Positions 1-5,192 of a DNA stretch of 5,334 nt are shown here, piece after piece; position 1 is the stretch's first letter; each line of letters opens with the position of its first letter. The translations under genes were made by a program, and so were the position numbers. Source of the DNA: Bacillota bacterium (GTDB lineage Bacteria; Bacillota; Sulfobacillia; Symbiobacteriales; Symbiobacteriaceae); the NCBI GenBank assembly GCA_028287415.1, contig JAQBPS010000082.1, forward strand, positions 1 through 5,334. The letters are read 5' to 3'. The notes under the pieces were generated by a model. That model was not told where the DNA came from. It searched no databases and was given only the letters and a program-made list of their open reading frames with translations.

Positions 1-1
1 G

Positions 2-922
2 ACGGAGATCCCGCTGGCCCTTGCGATCGGCGCCAACGAGCGCAAGATCCCTGACATCGGCGAGCGGGTCAAGTTCCTCAAGGAGAACGGCATCTATGTG
101 ATTGGCCGCATCGTCGTCTACGCCGACCCGCTCCTCGGCCGGAAGCGGCCCGACATGGCGATCCAGGGTGGCAACTTCGTCGATACCCGGGGCATTCGCT
201 GGCCGGACCCATACAACCAGCAGGTGTGGGCATACAAGGTGGCCATCGCCAAGGAGGCCGCAGCCCGGGGGTTCGACGAGATCCAGTTTGACTACATCCG
301 CTTTCCGGAGCACCGGATTCAGGGCTACAACGCCGGGGTGCCGGTGCGTCAGCGGACCGATGCGATCGCCGGCTTCCTGAGCTATGCAAAGCAGGAACTG
401 GCGCCCCTGGGCGTCTTCATCGCTGCGGATGTCTTTGGGCTGACCACATCGGTCGCAGATGGCGACGACATGGAGATCGGACAGGACTACGCTCAGATCG
501 CGGGCATCGTCGACTACATCATGCCGATGGTCTACCCGAGCCACTATGCGCCTGGCACATACGGCGTCGACAACCCGAACCAGGCGCCGGGGCGGATCGT
601 CTACGAGTCGCTCGTCGCCGCCCAGAAGCGGACGGCCGGGATCGATCCGCGCAAGCACCGGCCCTGGATCCAGGACTTCAACATGGGCAAGACCTACACG
701 GCGGCCGATGTTGAGGATCAGATCCGGGGTCTGGCGGATGCGGGCATCTATCAGTGGATCCTCTGGGATCCGAACAACCGGTATACGCAGGATGTGAACT
801 ACGCCGTTGCGGGCTTCACGGGGCCGCCCGGCACCTGGCGGGCGGCATGGGAGCGCGATACGGAGCGATTGGAGCGACGGAAAATCGCGGTGCTGACAGC
901 CCGAGGTCTCACCCCGAATTGA
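2..922 (+). CDS. DUF4015 putative glycoside hydrolase (TIM barrel), 5'-truncated by the window edge
   Basis: The reading frame is open from base 2, so the start lies upstream; 306 residues are visible before the TGA stop. The GTG at 98 is not the start, because conserved family sequence (ITEIP-like strand, KFLKENGIYVIGRIVVYADPL) runs through it. Landmarks of the DUF4015 putative glycosyl hydrolase domain (Pfam PF13200) follow in order: GRIVVYADPLL, WPDPYNQQVWAY, GFDEIQFDYIRFP (the Asp encoded at 290-292 is a likely active-site acid), ADVFGLTTSV, DYIMPMVYPSHY, RPWIQDFN and GIYQWILWDPNNRYT near the C-terminus. The last 35 or so residues are a charged tail (WERDTERLERRK) outside the barrel. Family members are generally secreted or membrane-anchored envelope proteins, but their substrate is not established; the N-terminal signal region is missing here. 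The next gene on this strand is a cell-wall amidase, which fits an envelope role. The family call is firm; the enzymatic function is inferred. Confidence 0.9.
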   Translation, partial: TEIPLALAIGANERKIPDIGERVKFLKENGIYVIGRIVVYADPLLGRKRPDMAIQGGNFVDTRGIRWPDPYNQQVWAYKVAIAKEAAARGFDEIQFDYIRFPEHRIQGYNAGVPVRQRTDAIAGFLSYAKQELAPLGVFIAADVFGLTTSVADGDDMEIGQDYAQIAGIVDYIMPMVYPSHYAPGTYGVDNPNQAPGRIVYESLVAAQKRTAGIDPRKHRPWIQDFNMGKTYTAADVEDQIRGLADAGIYQWILWDPNNRYTQDVNYAVAGFTGPPGTWRAAWERDTERLERRKIAVLTARGLTPN

Positions 923-954
923 ACAGCTGAAACGCAGAGGGGGGAGCGACTGCG

Positions 955-1002
955 CGCAAAACGCCCCAGTGGCTGAAATCGCAGTGTGCGGCGCGTTTTG
1001 CG
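955..1002. repeat. 10-bp perfect inverted repeat in the spacer after the DUF4015 gene
   Basis: CGCAAAACGC at 955-964 is matched exactly by its reverse complement GCGTTTTGCG at 993-1002, with 28 bases between. It sits 33 bases past the DUF4015 stop and 127 bases before the amidase start. The long loop and the lack of a T-run after the right arm argue against an intrinsic terminator. A pair of operator half-sites about 38 bp centre to centre, or a 3'-end stem of the first mRNA, are both possible. No function can be assigned from sequence alone. Confidence 0.5.
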
Positions 1003-1025
1003 GTTGCTGCCGCTTATGCCCGGGC

Positions 1026-1116
1026 AAAAACTTTATGTAAAAATTTTCTAGACCCTCATTTATGACGTTATAGCAGTCGAAGTGCTTTAGCCGTGGGGAC
1101 TGTATAATAAGGGGAG
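1026..1116 (+). promoter_or_regulatory. Putative promoter region and ribosome binding site of the amidase gene
   Basis: An AT-rich patch at 1026-1075 stands out from the GC-rich surroundings and could act as an upstream element. A perfect TATAAT lies at 1103-1108, but no TTGACA-like -35 is visible 16-18 bases upstream (1080-1085 reads AAGTGC). The ribosome binding site is probably AAGGGGAG at 1109-1116, 12 bases before the ATG at 1129. It directly abuts the TATAAT, so a start of transcription 6-8 bases after the -10 would leave the Shine-Dalgarno off or at the very end of the mRNA. The TATAAT may therefore be fortuitous, with a promoter further upstream in the AT-rich patch. Confidence 0.4.
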
Positions 1117-1128
1117 CGAAGCCCAAAC

Positions 1129-3309
1129 ATGAAGCGGATCATAGTGAGCGTGGCAGCAGCAGCGGGAATCCTGGGGATAGCAGCGCCAGCCCTGGCGTAC
1201 ACCGCCCGACCCGTCGGGACGGTCGTCATTCGCAATGGCCCCGGTACTGATTACGGGGTGATTGCCGCCCTGCCGGAGGGGCAGTCGGCATCAGTGCTGG
1301 CCCATGAAGGGCAGTGGCTGAAAGTGCAGGCGGCGGGGGGCCTGGTTGGCTACATGGCCGACTGGGTGACGCGTGAGGTGTTCGATGACCAGTACTACTA
1401 TGTAAGCGTTAATACTGACGCACTCAACGTTCGGGAGTCGCCGGGGACTGATGGCCGCGTCCTGGGCCAGGTGCACCAGGGCGACCGGCTCCAGGCCCTG
1501 GAAGGGCTTGGCGGCTGGTACAAGGTGACCGTCCCCGGCGTGGGCACCGGTTGGGTCTCCGGGCAGTACCTCCTGGGTCGCACGGGTCCGGCCCCCGCAC
1601 CGGCCCCGGCGCCGACGCCGGCACCCGTGCCGCAGCCCCCCGCCACCGCACCGCCCGGGATGCCGCCGTACGATGCGCCCGTGTTCCAGGCGCCCCGGGG
1701 CATGGTCAAGCAGGTGGGCGCCGCAGTGGCGACTGCCCTGTACACTGGCCGTAACTCGGGCTACGACCGGGTCGCCTGGGTGCGGGCCGGCGAGCAGTTC
1801 TCCTACCTTGACAGCGCCGAAGGCTGGTTCAAGGTCCGCAACGCCGCCGGCAACATCGGCTGGATTGATGGCAGCAAGGTCTACGTGTGGGACAAGAACA
1901 TGGAGTTCTCGTTCCAGGCAGCCTACGGCGTGACCGAGGGTGATTGGCGGATGCAGTTCGATAAGGCTCGCCAGGTGGTGCAGGGTGTCACAGCACTGCC
2001 CATTCGGTCGGGCTCCGCGGCCACTTCGCCCATCATCGGCACCCTCAGGAGCGGTGAGCGCTTCAAGCTGCGCTATGTGGGCACCGGCGAGTACGTTCAG
2101 ATCACCCTCGCAAACGGTGTGCCCGCGTGGATCTCGCGGAACTGGCTCCAGCCGGTGCCAGGCGTGCCCCAGGAAGCCTTCCGCCTTCAGCAGATGGGTC
2201 CGGGTTTCCTCCGCCTCGAGCTGTCCAACCAGGCGGCCCCGTCCAATGTGAGCAGCAGTGGCAACTACCTTCAGTTCAGTCTGCCGGACAATGCGGCCCG
2301 CCTCGCCGGCCTGTCGGTTCAGGAGTATGGCGTCGGCGAGATGACCATGGACCGCAGCAGCGTCAGCGTGCGGTTTGACTCCCCTGTGCAATATACCGTC
2401 GTTGAGCAGACCGATCAGCACACCGTGGTTGAGATCCGAACTGTGGTCACGAAGATCCAGGCGATCCCGGGCAGCGACCGCCAGACCTACCGCTTCTTCG
2501 TTGACGGCAACATCGTCCCGGCGGCCCGGCGTGAGGGCGGCGCGGTGGTGATGGATTTGCCTGGCACCATGCTTCAGGCCGGTCAGGCAGTGCCGCCGGG
2601 GCTGACGGTGTCGCAGGGCTCGGGCCTCACCGCCCGGGTGGCGACGGACCAGCAGTACGAGCTGAAGCGGGGGGCGGGCTTCTATGACCTGGTCGTCTAC
2701 CAGCCCGGCCTGGCCGGCAAGGTGATCGTCGTCGATCCGGGCCACGGCGGCAGCGAGATCGGGGCCATCGGGCCAACCGGGCTCCAGGAGCAGACTTCCA
2801 ACCTGGCGATGGGCCTCAAGCTGCGGGACATGCTCCAGGCCGCCGGCGCCACGGTGATCATGACCCGCACCAGCGACACCCGCTGTGCCACACCAGCGGA
2901 GCTGGCCGCAGTCCCGTTTGACCAGCAGTTGCACTATGACCTGAACTGCCGGGCGCAGCTGTCGAACCGGAACGCCGCCGACATGTTTGTTTCGATCCAT
3001 GGCAACGCCAACCCCAGCAGGGCGGAGCAGGGGACCGAGACCTATTACGCGGCGGAGAATTTCAACGTGGCGCAGAGCCGCGAGCTGGCGACGTACGTGC
3101 AGGCTCAGGTGCCCCCGGCGCTGGACACGCGGAACCGGGGCGTCAAGGTGATGGACTTCTACGTGGTCAAGTACACCGAAGCGCCGGCGATCCTCGTGGA
3201 GACCGCCTTCCTCTCGAATCCGTGGGAGGAGAAGATGCTCAAGACGGATGCTTATCGGACGAAGGCCGCAGCAGGGATCTTCCAGGGCATCCAGGGCTAC
3301 TGGAAATAG
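1129..3309 (+). CDS. Secreted N-acetylmuramoyl-L-alanine amidase (Amidase_3) with multiple SH3-like wall-binding repeats
   Basis: A 726-residue exported zinc amidase that should cleave the MurNAc-L-Ala bond of peptidoglycan outside the membrane. Residues 1-23 form a signal peptide ending APALA, with likely cleavage before Tyr24. Bacterial SH3-like repeats follow at about 26-84 (VVIRNGPGTDYGVI) and 90-149 (ALNVRESPGTDGRV...GWVSGQYL). A Pro/Ala linker spans about 153-181. Two more divergent SH3-like repeats lie at about 193-254 and 284-343 (LPIRSGSAATSPIIGTL). A beta-rich region at about 350-525 may be AMIN-like, but I cannot name it. The catalytic domain is 531-726, with zinc ligands His539 (DPGHGG), Glu554 (GLQE) and His624 (SIHGN), and catalytic Glu691 (LVETAFLSN); all key residues are present. 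Oddity: its only two cysteines, Cys586 and Cys607, bracket an insertion where relatives have a short loop. The ATG gives a proper signal peptide. It ends at its own terminator. Roles in cell separation, growth or sporulation cannot be told apart here. Confidence 0.96.
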   Translation: MKRIIVSVAAAAGILGIAAPALAYTARPVGTVVIRNGPGTDYGVIAALPEGQSASVLAHEGQWLKVQAAGGLVGYMADWVTREVFDDQYYYVSVNTDALNVRESPGTDGRVLGQVHQGDRLQALEGLGGWYKVTVPGVGTGWVSGQYLLGRTGPAPAPAPAPTPAPVPQPPATAPPGMPPYDAPVFQAPRGMVKQVGAAVATALYTGRNSGYDRVAWVRAGEQFSYLDSAEGWFKVRNAAGNIGWIDGSKVYVWDKNMEFSFQAAYGVTEGDWRMQFDKARQVVQGVTALPIRSGSAATSPIIGTLRSGERFKLRYVGTGEYVQITLANGVPAWISRNWLQPVPGVPQEAFRLQQMGPGFLRLELSNQAAPSNVSSSGNYLQFSLPDNAARLAGLSVQEYGVGEMTMDRSSVSVRFDSPVQYTVVEQTDQHTVVEIRTVVTKIQAIPGSDRQTYRFFVDGNIVPAARREGGAVVMDLPGTMLQAGQAVPPGLTVSQGSGLTARVATDQQYELKRGAGFYDLVVYQPGLAGKVIVVDPGHGGSEIGAIGPTGLQEQTSNLAMGLKLRDMLQAAGATVIMTRTSDTRCATPAELAAVPFDQQLHYDLNCRAQLSNRNAADMFVSIHGNANPSRAEQGTETYYAAENFNVAQSRELATYVQAQVPPALDTRNRGVKVMDFYVVKYTEAPAILVETAFLSNPWEEKMLKTDAYRTKAAAGIFQGIQGYWK

Positions 3310-3323
3310 GCTGATGATGATGA

Positions 3324-3352
3324 ACGGGGCGCTACAGCGGCGCCCCGTTTTG
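3324..3352 (+). terminator. Rho-independent terminator of the amidase gene
   Basis: A perfect 9-bp stem, ACGGGGCGC (3324-3332) with GCGCCCCGT (3340-3348), has a 7-base loop and runs into TTTT (3348-3351). It begins 15 bases after the amidase TAG. On the opposite strand the stem is not followed by a T-run, so it most likely acts only on plus-strand transcripts. Confidence 0.88.
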
Positions 3353-3401
3353 CTATGCCTTTCAGAGGATTCGCACCCCGGACTGTCATCACGCGCGGCA
3401 A

Positions 3402-3442
3402 GGCACCGGTGGAAGGCGATATGACCGCCTTCTGCCGGTGCC
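3402..3442. repeat. 17-bp hairpin-forming dyad at the convergent gene junction
   Basis: Left arm 3402-3418 (GGCACCGGTGGAAGGCG) and right arm 3426-3442 are complementary at 15 of 17 positions around a 7-base loop. The two exceptions (3410/3434 and 3411/3433) are U-G and G-U wobbles in plus-strand RNA but A/C mismatches in minus-strand RNA. It lies one base beyond the stop of the minus-strand nucleotidase gene, where a 3'-end hairpin would be expected, but only TT follows on that strand. It may be a weak terminator or a stabilising 3' stem for that gene, or a backup stop for amidase read-through. Confidence 0.65.
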
Positions 3443-3443
3443 G

Positions 3444-4043
3444 TTATGCTTGGAAAGGGGCCGGCCGCATCGCAGGAGCGGCAGAGGGGGTCTCCGTGCG
3501 CCGGTTCGCCGCCACCAGCCGGTAGATCAGCGCCTCAGCCTCCGCCCATGAATGGACCCGGTAGCAGTCGTGAAAGTCCCGGTTATACGGGTAGTCCAGC
3601 AGGATCCGGACCGCCGGGTGGTTGCGGAGGTTCTTGGGTGCATCATCCATCATGAAGTCGCCGCGCACAAGATCTTTGCGATACGTGACGACGATGTTCC
3701 CCCTCGGCACCATTGGCAGGTGCCGCTCAACCCAGCGCATCTTGTCGCCGGCCGCTGACTTCGGGCTCGCCGTGACGACCACGAGCTCACACAGATTACT
3801 CAGCCTGTCCAGCGACTGCACGCAGCCTTCGATCGGCTCCAGGTCAGCAAAGAAGCCCGGCCGGTTCAGGTAGCTGTAGATGCGCTTGCCGCACTCGGGC
3901 TTGACGAACCGCTGCCATTCCCACTCTGTGATCGCCGCTGTCGTAAGCTGGTCGTTATAGTCACGGTTGTACACACGCAGCCACTTTTTCATCAGGTTGC
4001 AGCAGACCCCGTCCAGGTCGAACAGAAATACCGGTTTGCTCAC
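3444..4043 (-). CDS. HAD-superfamily 5'(3')-deoxyribonucleotidase-like protein (NT5C type)
   Basis: A cytoplasmic phosphohydrolase of the NT5C family (PF06941), expected to dephosphorylate (deoxy)nucleoside monophosphates with Mg2+. Numbered from the GTG at 4043 (199 residues), HAD motif I is FLFDLDGVCC with nucleophile Asp9 and acid Asp11; motif II is VVVTASP (Thr91); the motif III lysine is probably Lys123 (YRKD); motif IV is FMMDDAPKNL (Asp133, Asp134). The segment between motifs I and II (WEWQRF, YLNRPGFFADLEP) resembles the family cap. I chose the start at 4043 because GGGGGG lies 6 bases upstream and the family usually begins a few residues before motif I. A GTG at 4082 would add 13 low-complexity residues and has no visible ribosome binding site. 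It lies 71 bases downstream of the 85-residue gene on the same strand (32 bases from the longer start), so they may be co-transcribed. The Ala/Pro-rich C-terminal 18 residues look like a disordered tail. Exact nucleotide preference is unknown. Confidence 0.85.
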   Translation of the reverse strand: MSKPVFLFDLDGVCCNLMKKWLRVYNRDYNDQLTTAAITEWEWQRFVKPECGKRIYSYLNRPGFFADLEPIEGCVQSLDRLSNLCELVVVTASPKSAAGDKMRWVERHLPMVPRGNIVVTYRKDLVRGDFMMDDAPKNLRNHPAVRILLDYPYNRDFHDCYRVHSWAEAEALIYRLVAANRRTETPSAAPAMRPAPFQA

Positions 4044-4114
4044 GGCGGGCCCCCCAACAGCTGAGGATATGCTGCCGGACACACGGGCCGCTCTGCGCTA
4101 CGTGAGCGCTGCGA

Positions 4115-4372
4115 TCACATCAGGCCGTTGATTACCCCACTTACTTTGTCCATCATCGCGGACCCCATGTTAGCCATGCTGCCCGTCACGGACCCAGTGC
4201 GCGGGGCCATCCTGTAGTGGCGCTTCGCCTTCATGCCTGTCAGGGTGGCGGTGAGGCCGGCGGTGAGAGCCATGGTGGTCACCCAGTCGCGCCTGCCCTG
4301 CCTCAGGCGGTAAACGCCGTAGCCAAGGCCCAGGAGACCGGCGCCGAGGCGCATCCCTTTCGTCATGAACAT
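4115..4372 (-). CDS. Small basic, methionine-rich, probably membrane-associated protein of unknown function
   Basis: An 85-residue protein I do not recognise. The start ATG at 4372 is supported by AAAGGAG at 4388-4382, nine bases upstream, so the frame is almost certainly translated. Residues 7-21 are glycine-rich and hydrophobic (MRLGAGLLGLGYGVY). Residues 30-47 form a second hydrophobic stretch (WVTTMALTAGLTATLTGM). Between them is a basic loop (RLRQGRRD), and another basic patch follows (KAKRHYR). This suggests a short helical hairpin in or on the membrane. The C-terminal 25 residues alternate small and hydrophobic residues (SMANMGSAMMDKVSGVINGLM) and could form an amphipathic helix. There are 11 methionines, no cysteine, 12 Lys/Arg and only 2 acidic residues. 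It lies between a thioesterase gene (128 bases upstream) and a nucleotidase gene on the same strand. No function is assigned. Confidence 0.75.
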   Translation of the reverse strand: MFMTKGMRLGAGLLGLGYGVYRLRQGRRDWVTTMALTAGLTATLTGMKAKRHYRMAPRTGSVTGSMANMGSAMMDKVSGVINGLM

Positions 4373-4408
4373 GAGCGCACACTCCTTTCACGGACCCAAG
4401 TGGGCTTG

Positions 4409-4445
4409 TGGGGAGCGAACTGCTGGCAGGTGCTGCGGTCGTCGA
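4409..4445 (+). repeat. Copy of a short intergenic repeat (GGGAGCGAAYTGCTG core)
   Basis: GGGAGCGAACTGCTG at 4411-4425 differs by one base from GGGAGCGAATTGCTG at 5114-5128. Resemblance continues for about 20 more bases with small gaps (GG-GCT-CG-TC, then TCGACA). This copy sits in the 128-base spacer between the thioesterase stop and the start of the 85-residue gene. No other gene, promoter or T-tailed terminator is convincing in this spacer; a weak 5-bp stem (CCCGG/CCGGG) lies just past the thioesterase stop. Function is unknown. Confidence 0.4.
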
Positions 4446-4500
4446 CACCGTGTGTCCGGCGCTCTTAGTATGTCCCGGTTACAACTCCCGGGCACGGGCA

Positions 4501-4983
4501 TTAGTGCTCGCCCCGGCGCGCCATGCGCTCGGCCCGGCGTTGGAGGGCGCCCTCGAACAGGCGGCGCTCGTCGTCGGTCTCGGGGGCGACAGGCGGCACG
4601 GGTGCAGGCTTGCCGGTGGCGGGATCGATCGCGACAAAGGTGGTGAAGGCGGTGGTCGTGTGCCGCCGCTGCCCGGTGCGGATATTCTCCGCGTAGACTT
4701 CCACGAAGACCTCGATCGATGTGTGACCGGCCCAGGTTACCTTCGACTTCAGGATGCACGCCTCGCCGATGTGAATCGGATGATGAAAGTCGACGGAATC
4801 AAACGATGCGGTGACGCAGGGGTTGCCCGCGTGGCGGATGGCCGATATCGCTGCCGCCATGTCGATAAAGTGCAGCACCCGGCCACCCAGCATGTTGCCG
4901 ATGGGGTTGGCGTCGTTCGGCAGGACCAGCTCGGTCATGTCGACCGTTGAGAGGCGGGGCGGCTTGGGCGAAAGCTCGTTCAT
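4501..4983 (-). CDS. Acyl-CoA thioesterase, hotdog fold (YkhA/YciA/BACH-like)
   Basis: A cytoplasmic acyl-CoA hydrolase that releases free fatty acid and CoA; 160 residues, the usual length for single-hotdog members. Diagnostic motifs are TELVLPNDANPIGNMLGGRV (residues 17-36, containing the active-site-type Asn26), VLHFIDMAAAISAIRHAG with Asp41 on the hotdog helix, VTASFDSVDFHHPIHIGE, TWAGHTSIEVFVEVYAENIRTGQRR, TTAFTTFVAID and the C-terminal PVPPVAPETDDERRLFEGALQRR. In BACH-type enzymes an Asn and an Asp at these positions, from facing subunits, form the active site; the family works as oligomers. The ATG at 4983 is set by AAGGAG at 4997-4992, eight bases upstream. The C-terminal RRAERMARRGEH is a basic tail. 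It is divergent from the sigma-factor gene and precedes two co-oriented small genes. Chain-length preference cannot be read from sequence. Confidence 0.93.
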   Translation of the reverse strand: MNELSPKPPRLSTVDMTELVLPNDANPIGNMLGGRVLHFIDMAAAISAIRHAGNPCVTASFDSVDFHHPIHIGEACILKSKVTWAGHTSIEVFVEVYAENIRTGQRRHTTTAFTTFVAIDPATGKPAPVPPVAPETDDERRLFEGALQRRAERMARRGEH

Positions 4984-5023
4984 AAGTATTTCTCCTTCAG
5001 CGGGCAGGAATGGTCAGTGGCGT

Positions 5024-5051
5024 AAAAGCCCACATCTATTTGGTCGTGGGC
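5024..5051 (-). terminator. Terminator-like hairpin in the thioesterase leader
   Basis: Read on the minus strand, GCCCAC (5051-5046) and GTGGGC (5033-5028) form a perfect 6-bp stem with a 12-base loop, followed at once by TTTT (5027-5024). It lies about 40 bases upstream of the thioesterase ATG. It could be an attenuator if transcription starts further upstream. Alternatively it could stop incoming minus-strand transcripts, with the thioesterase promoter downstream of it. The stem is short and the T-run only four bases, so confidence is modest. Confidence 0.4.
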
Positions 5052-5058
5052 GCCAACT

Positions 5059-5073
5059 TTATGGTACGCATAA
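5059..5073. promoter_or_regulatory. Small palindrome, possible operator, in the divergent spacer
   Basis: TTATG (5059-5063) and CATAA (5069-5073) are exact inverted 5-mers around a 5-base centre (GTACG). It lies between the two outward-facing hairpins of the thioesterase/sigma spacer, where a shared regulator could bind. A 5-bp arm can arise by chance. Confidence 0.25.
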
Positions 5074-5075
5074 GC

Positions 5076-5104
5076 TTGAGGGGAAATCCACCCCTGAATT
5101 TTTT
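5076..5104 (+). terminator. Rho-independent terminator-like hairpin upstream of the sigma-factor gene
   Basis: AGGGG (5079-5083) and CCCCT (5091-5095) form a 5-bp stem with a 7-base loop. TT (5076-5077) pairs with AA (5097-5098) across a G/G mismatch, and six T residues follow (5099-5104). Its polarity is plus strand and it lies 89 bases before the sigma-factor start. No plus-strand gene ends between 4372 and here, so it is either an attenuator in the sigma leader or a block on antisense transcription through the minus-strand genes. Confidence 0.55.
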
Positions 5105-5113
5105 GTGCGGACT

Positions 5114-5150
5114 GGGAGCGAATTGCTGAGGCGCTCCGTCTATATCGACA
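5114..5150 (+). repeat. Second copy of the short intergenic repeat, with a 6-bp hairpin
   Basis: This copy (GGGAGCGAATTGCTG at 5114-5128) can fold on itself: GGAGCG (5115-5120) pairs exactly with CGCTCC (5132-5137) around an 11-base loop. It is followed by CGTCTATATCGACA (5137-5150), the CGTCTA part of which resembles ECF-sigma -10 elements. No matching AAC-type -35 is visible 16 bases upstream. It lies 43 bases ahead of the sigma-factor start, so it should fall in that gene's promoter or leader. Confidence 0.4.
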
Positions 5151-5175
5151 AGGAACAGATGGCCGCAGGCTGACG

Positions 5176-5183
5176 GAGGAGGA
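5176..5183 (+). promoter_or_regulatory. Strong Shine-Dalgarno of the sigma-factor gene
   Basis: GGAGGAGG at 5176-5183 is the only good ribosome binding site near the right edge. It is 4 bases before an ATG at 5188 that opens a 17-codon frame, and 9 bases before the ATG at 5193 that opens the sigma-factor frame. The second spacing and the coding content favour 5193 as the sigma start. Confidence 0.75.
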
Positions 5184-5192
5184 CGACATGGG

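Noticed and set aside
98..100. GTG as the start of the DUF4015 gene
   Set aside because: The frame is open to base 2 and the residues before the GTG match the conserved family sequence, so the gene is cut by the window edge.
1291..3000. Long minus-strand open frame (569 codons) opposite the amidase
   Set aside because: It lies inside the amidase gene, which has a signal peptide, domain motifs and intact catalytic residues. The antisense frame is low-complexity His/Arg/Gly-rich, as expected from the complement of a GC-rich gene.
3312..3323. TGATGATGATGA microrepeat just after the amidase stop
   Set aside because: Four units of a triplet are too short to matter, and it is not a stop-codon cluster in the amidase frame.
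4080..4082. GTG at 4082 as the start of the nucleotidase
   Set aside because: It has no visible ribosome binding site and adds 13 Ser/Gly/Ala-type residues not expected in the family. It remains possible, so it is mentioned in the gene entry.
4408..4950. Plus-strand open frame (180 codons) opposite the thioesterase
   Set aside because: It is the antisense shadow of a well-supported thioesterase gene and shows no family motif of its own.
4980..5189. Minus-strand open frame (69 codons) across the divergent spacer
   Set aside because: It runs through the hairpins and the thioesterase ribosome binding site, has no good ribosome binding site of its own, and the protein has no recognisable feature.
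4984..5192. A known riboswitch or T-box in the divergent spacer
   Set aside because: No T-box AGGGTGG core or recognisable aptamer consensus was found on either strand; only simple hairpins are supported.
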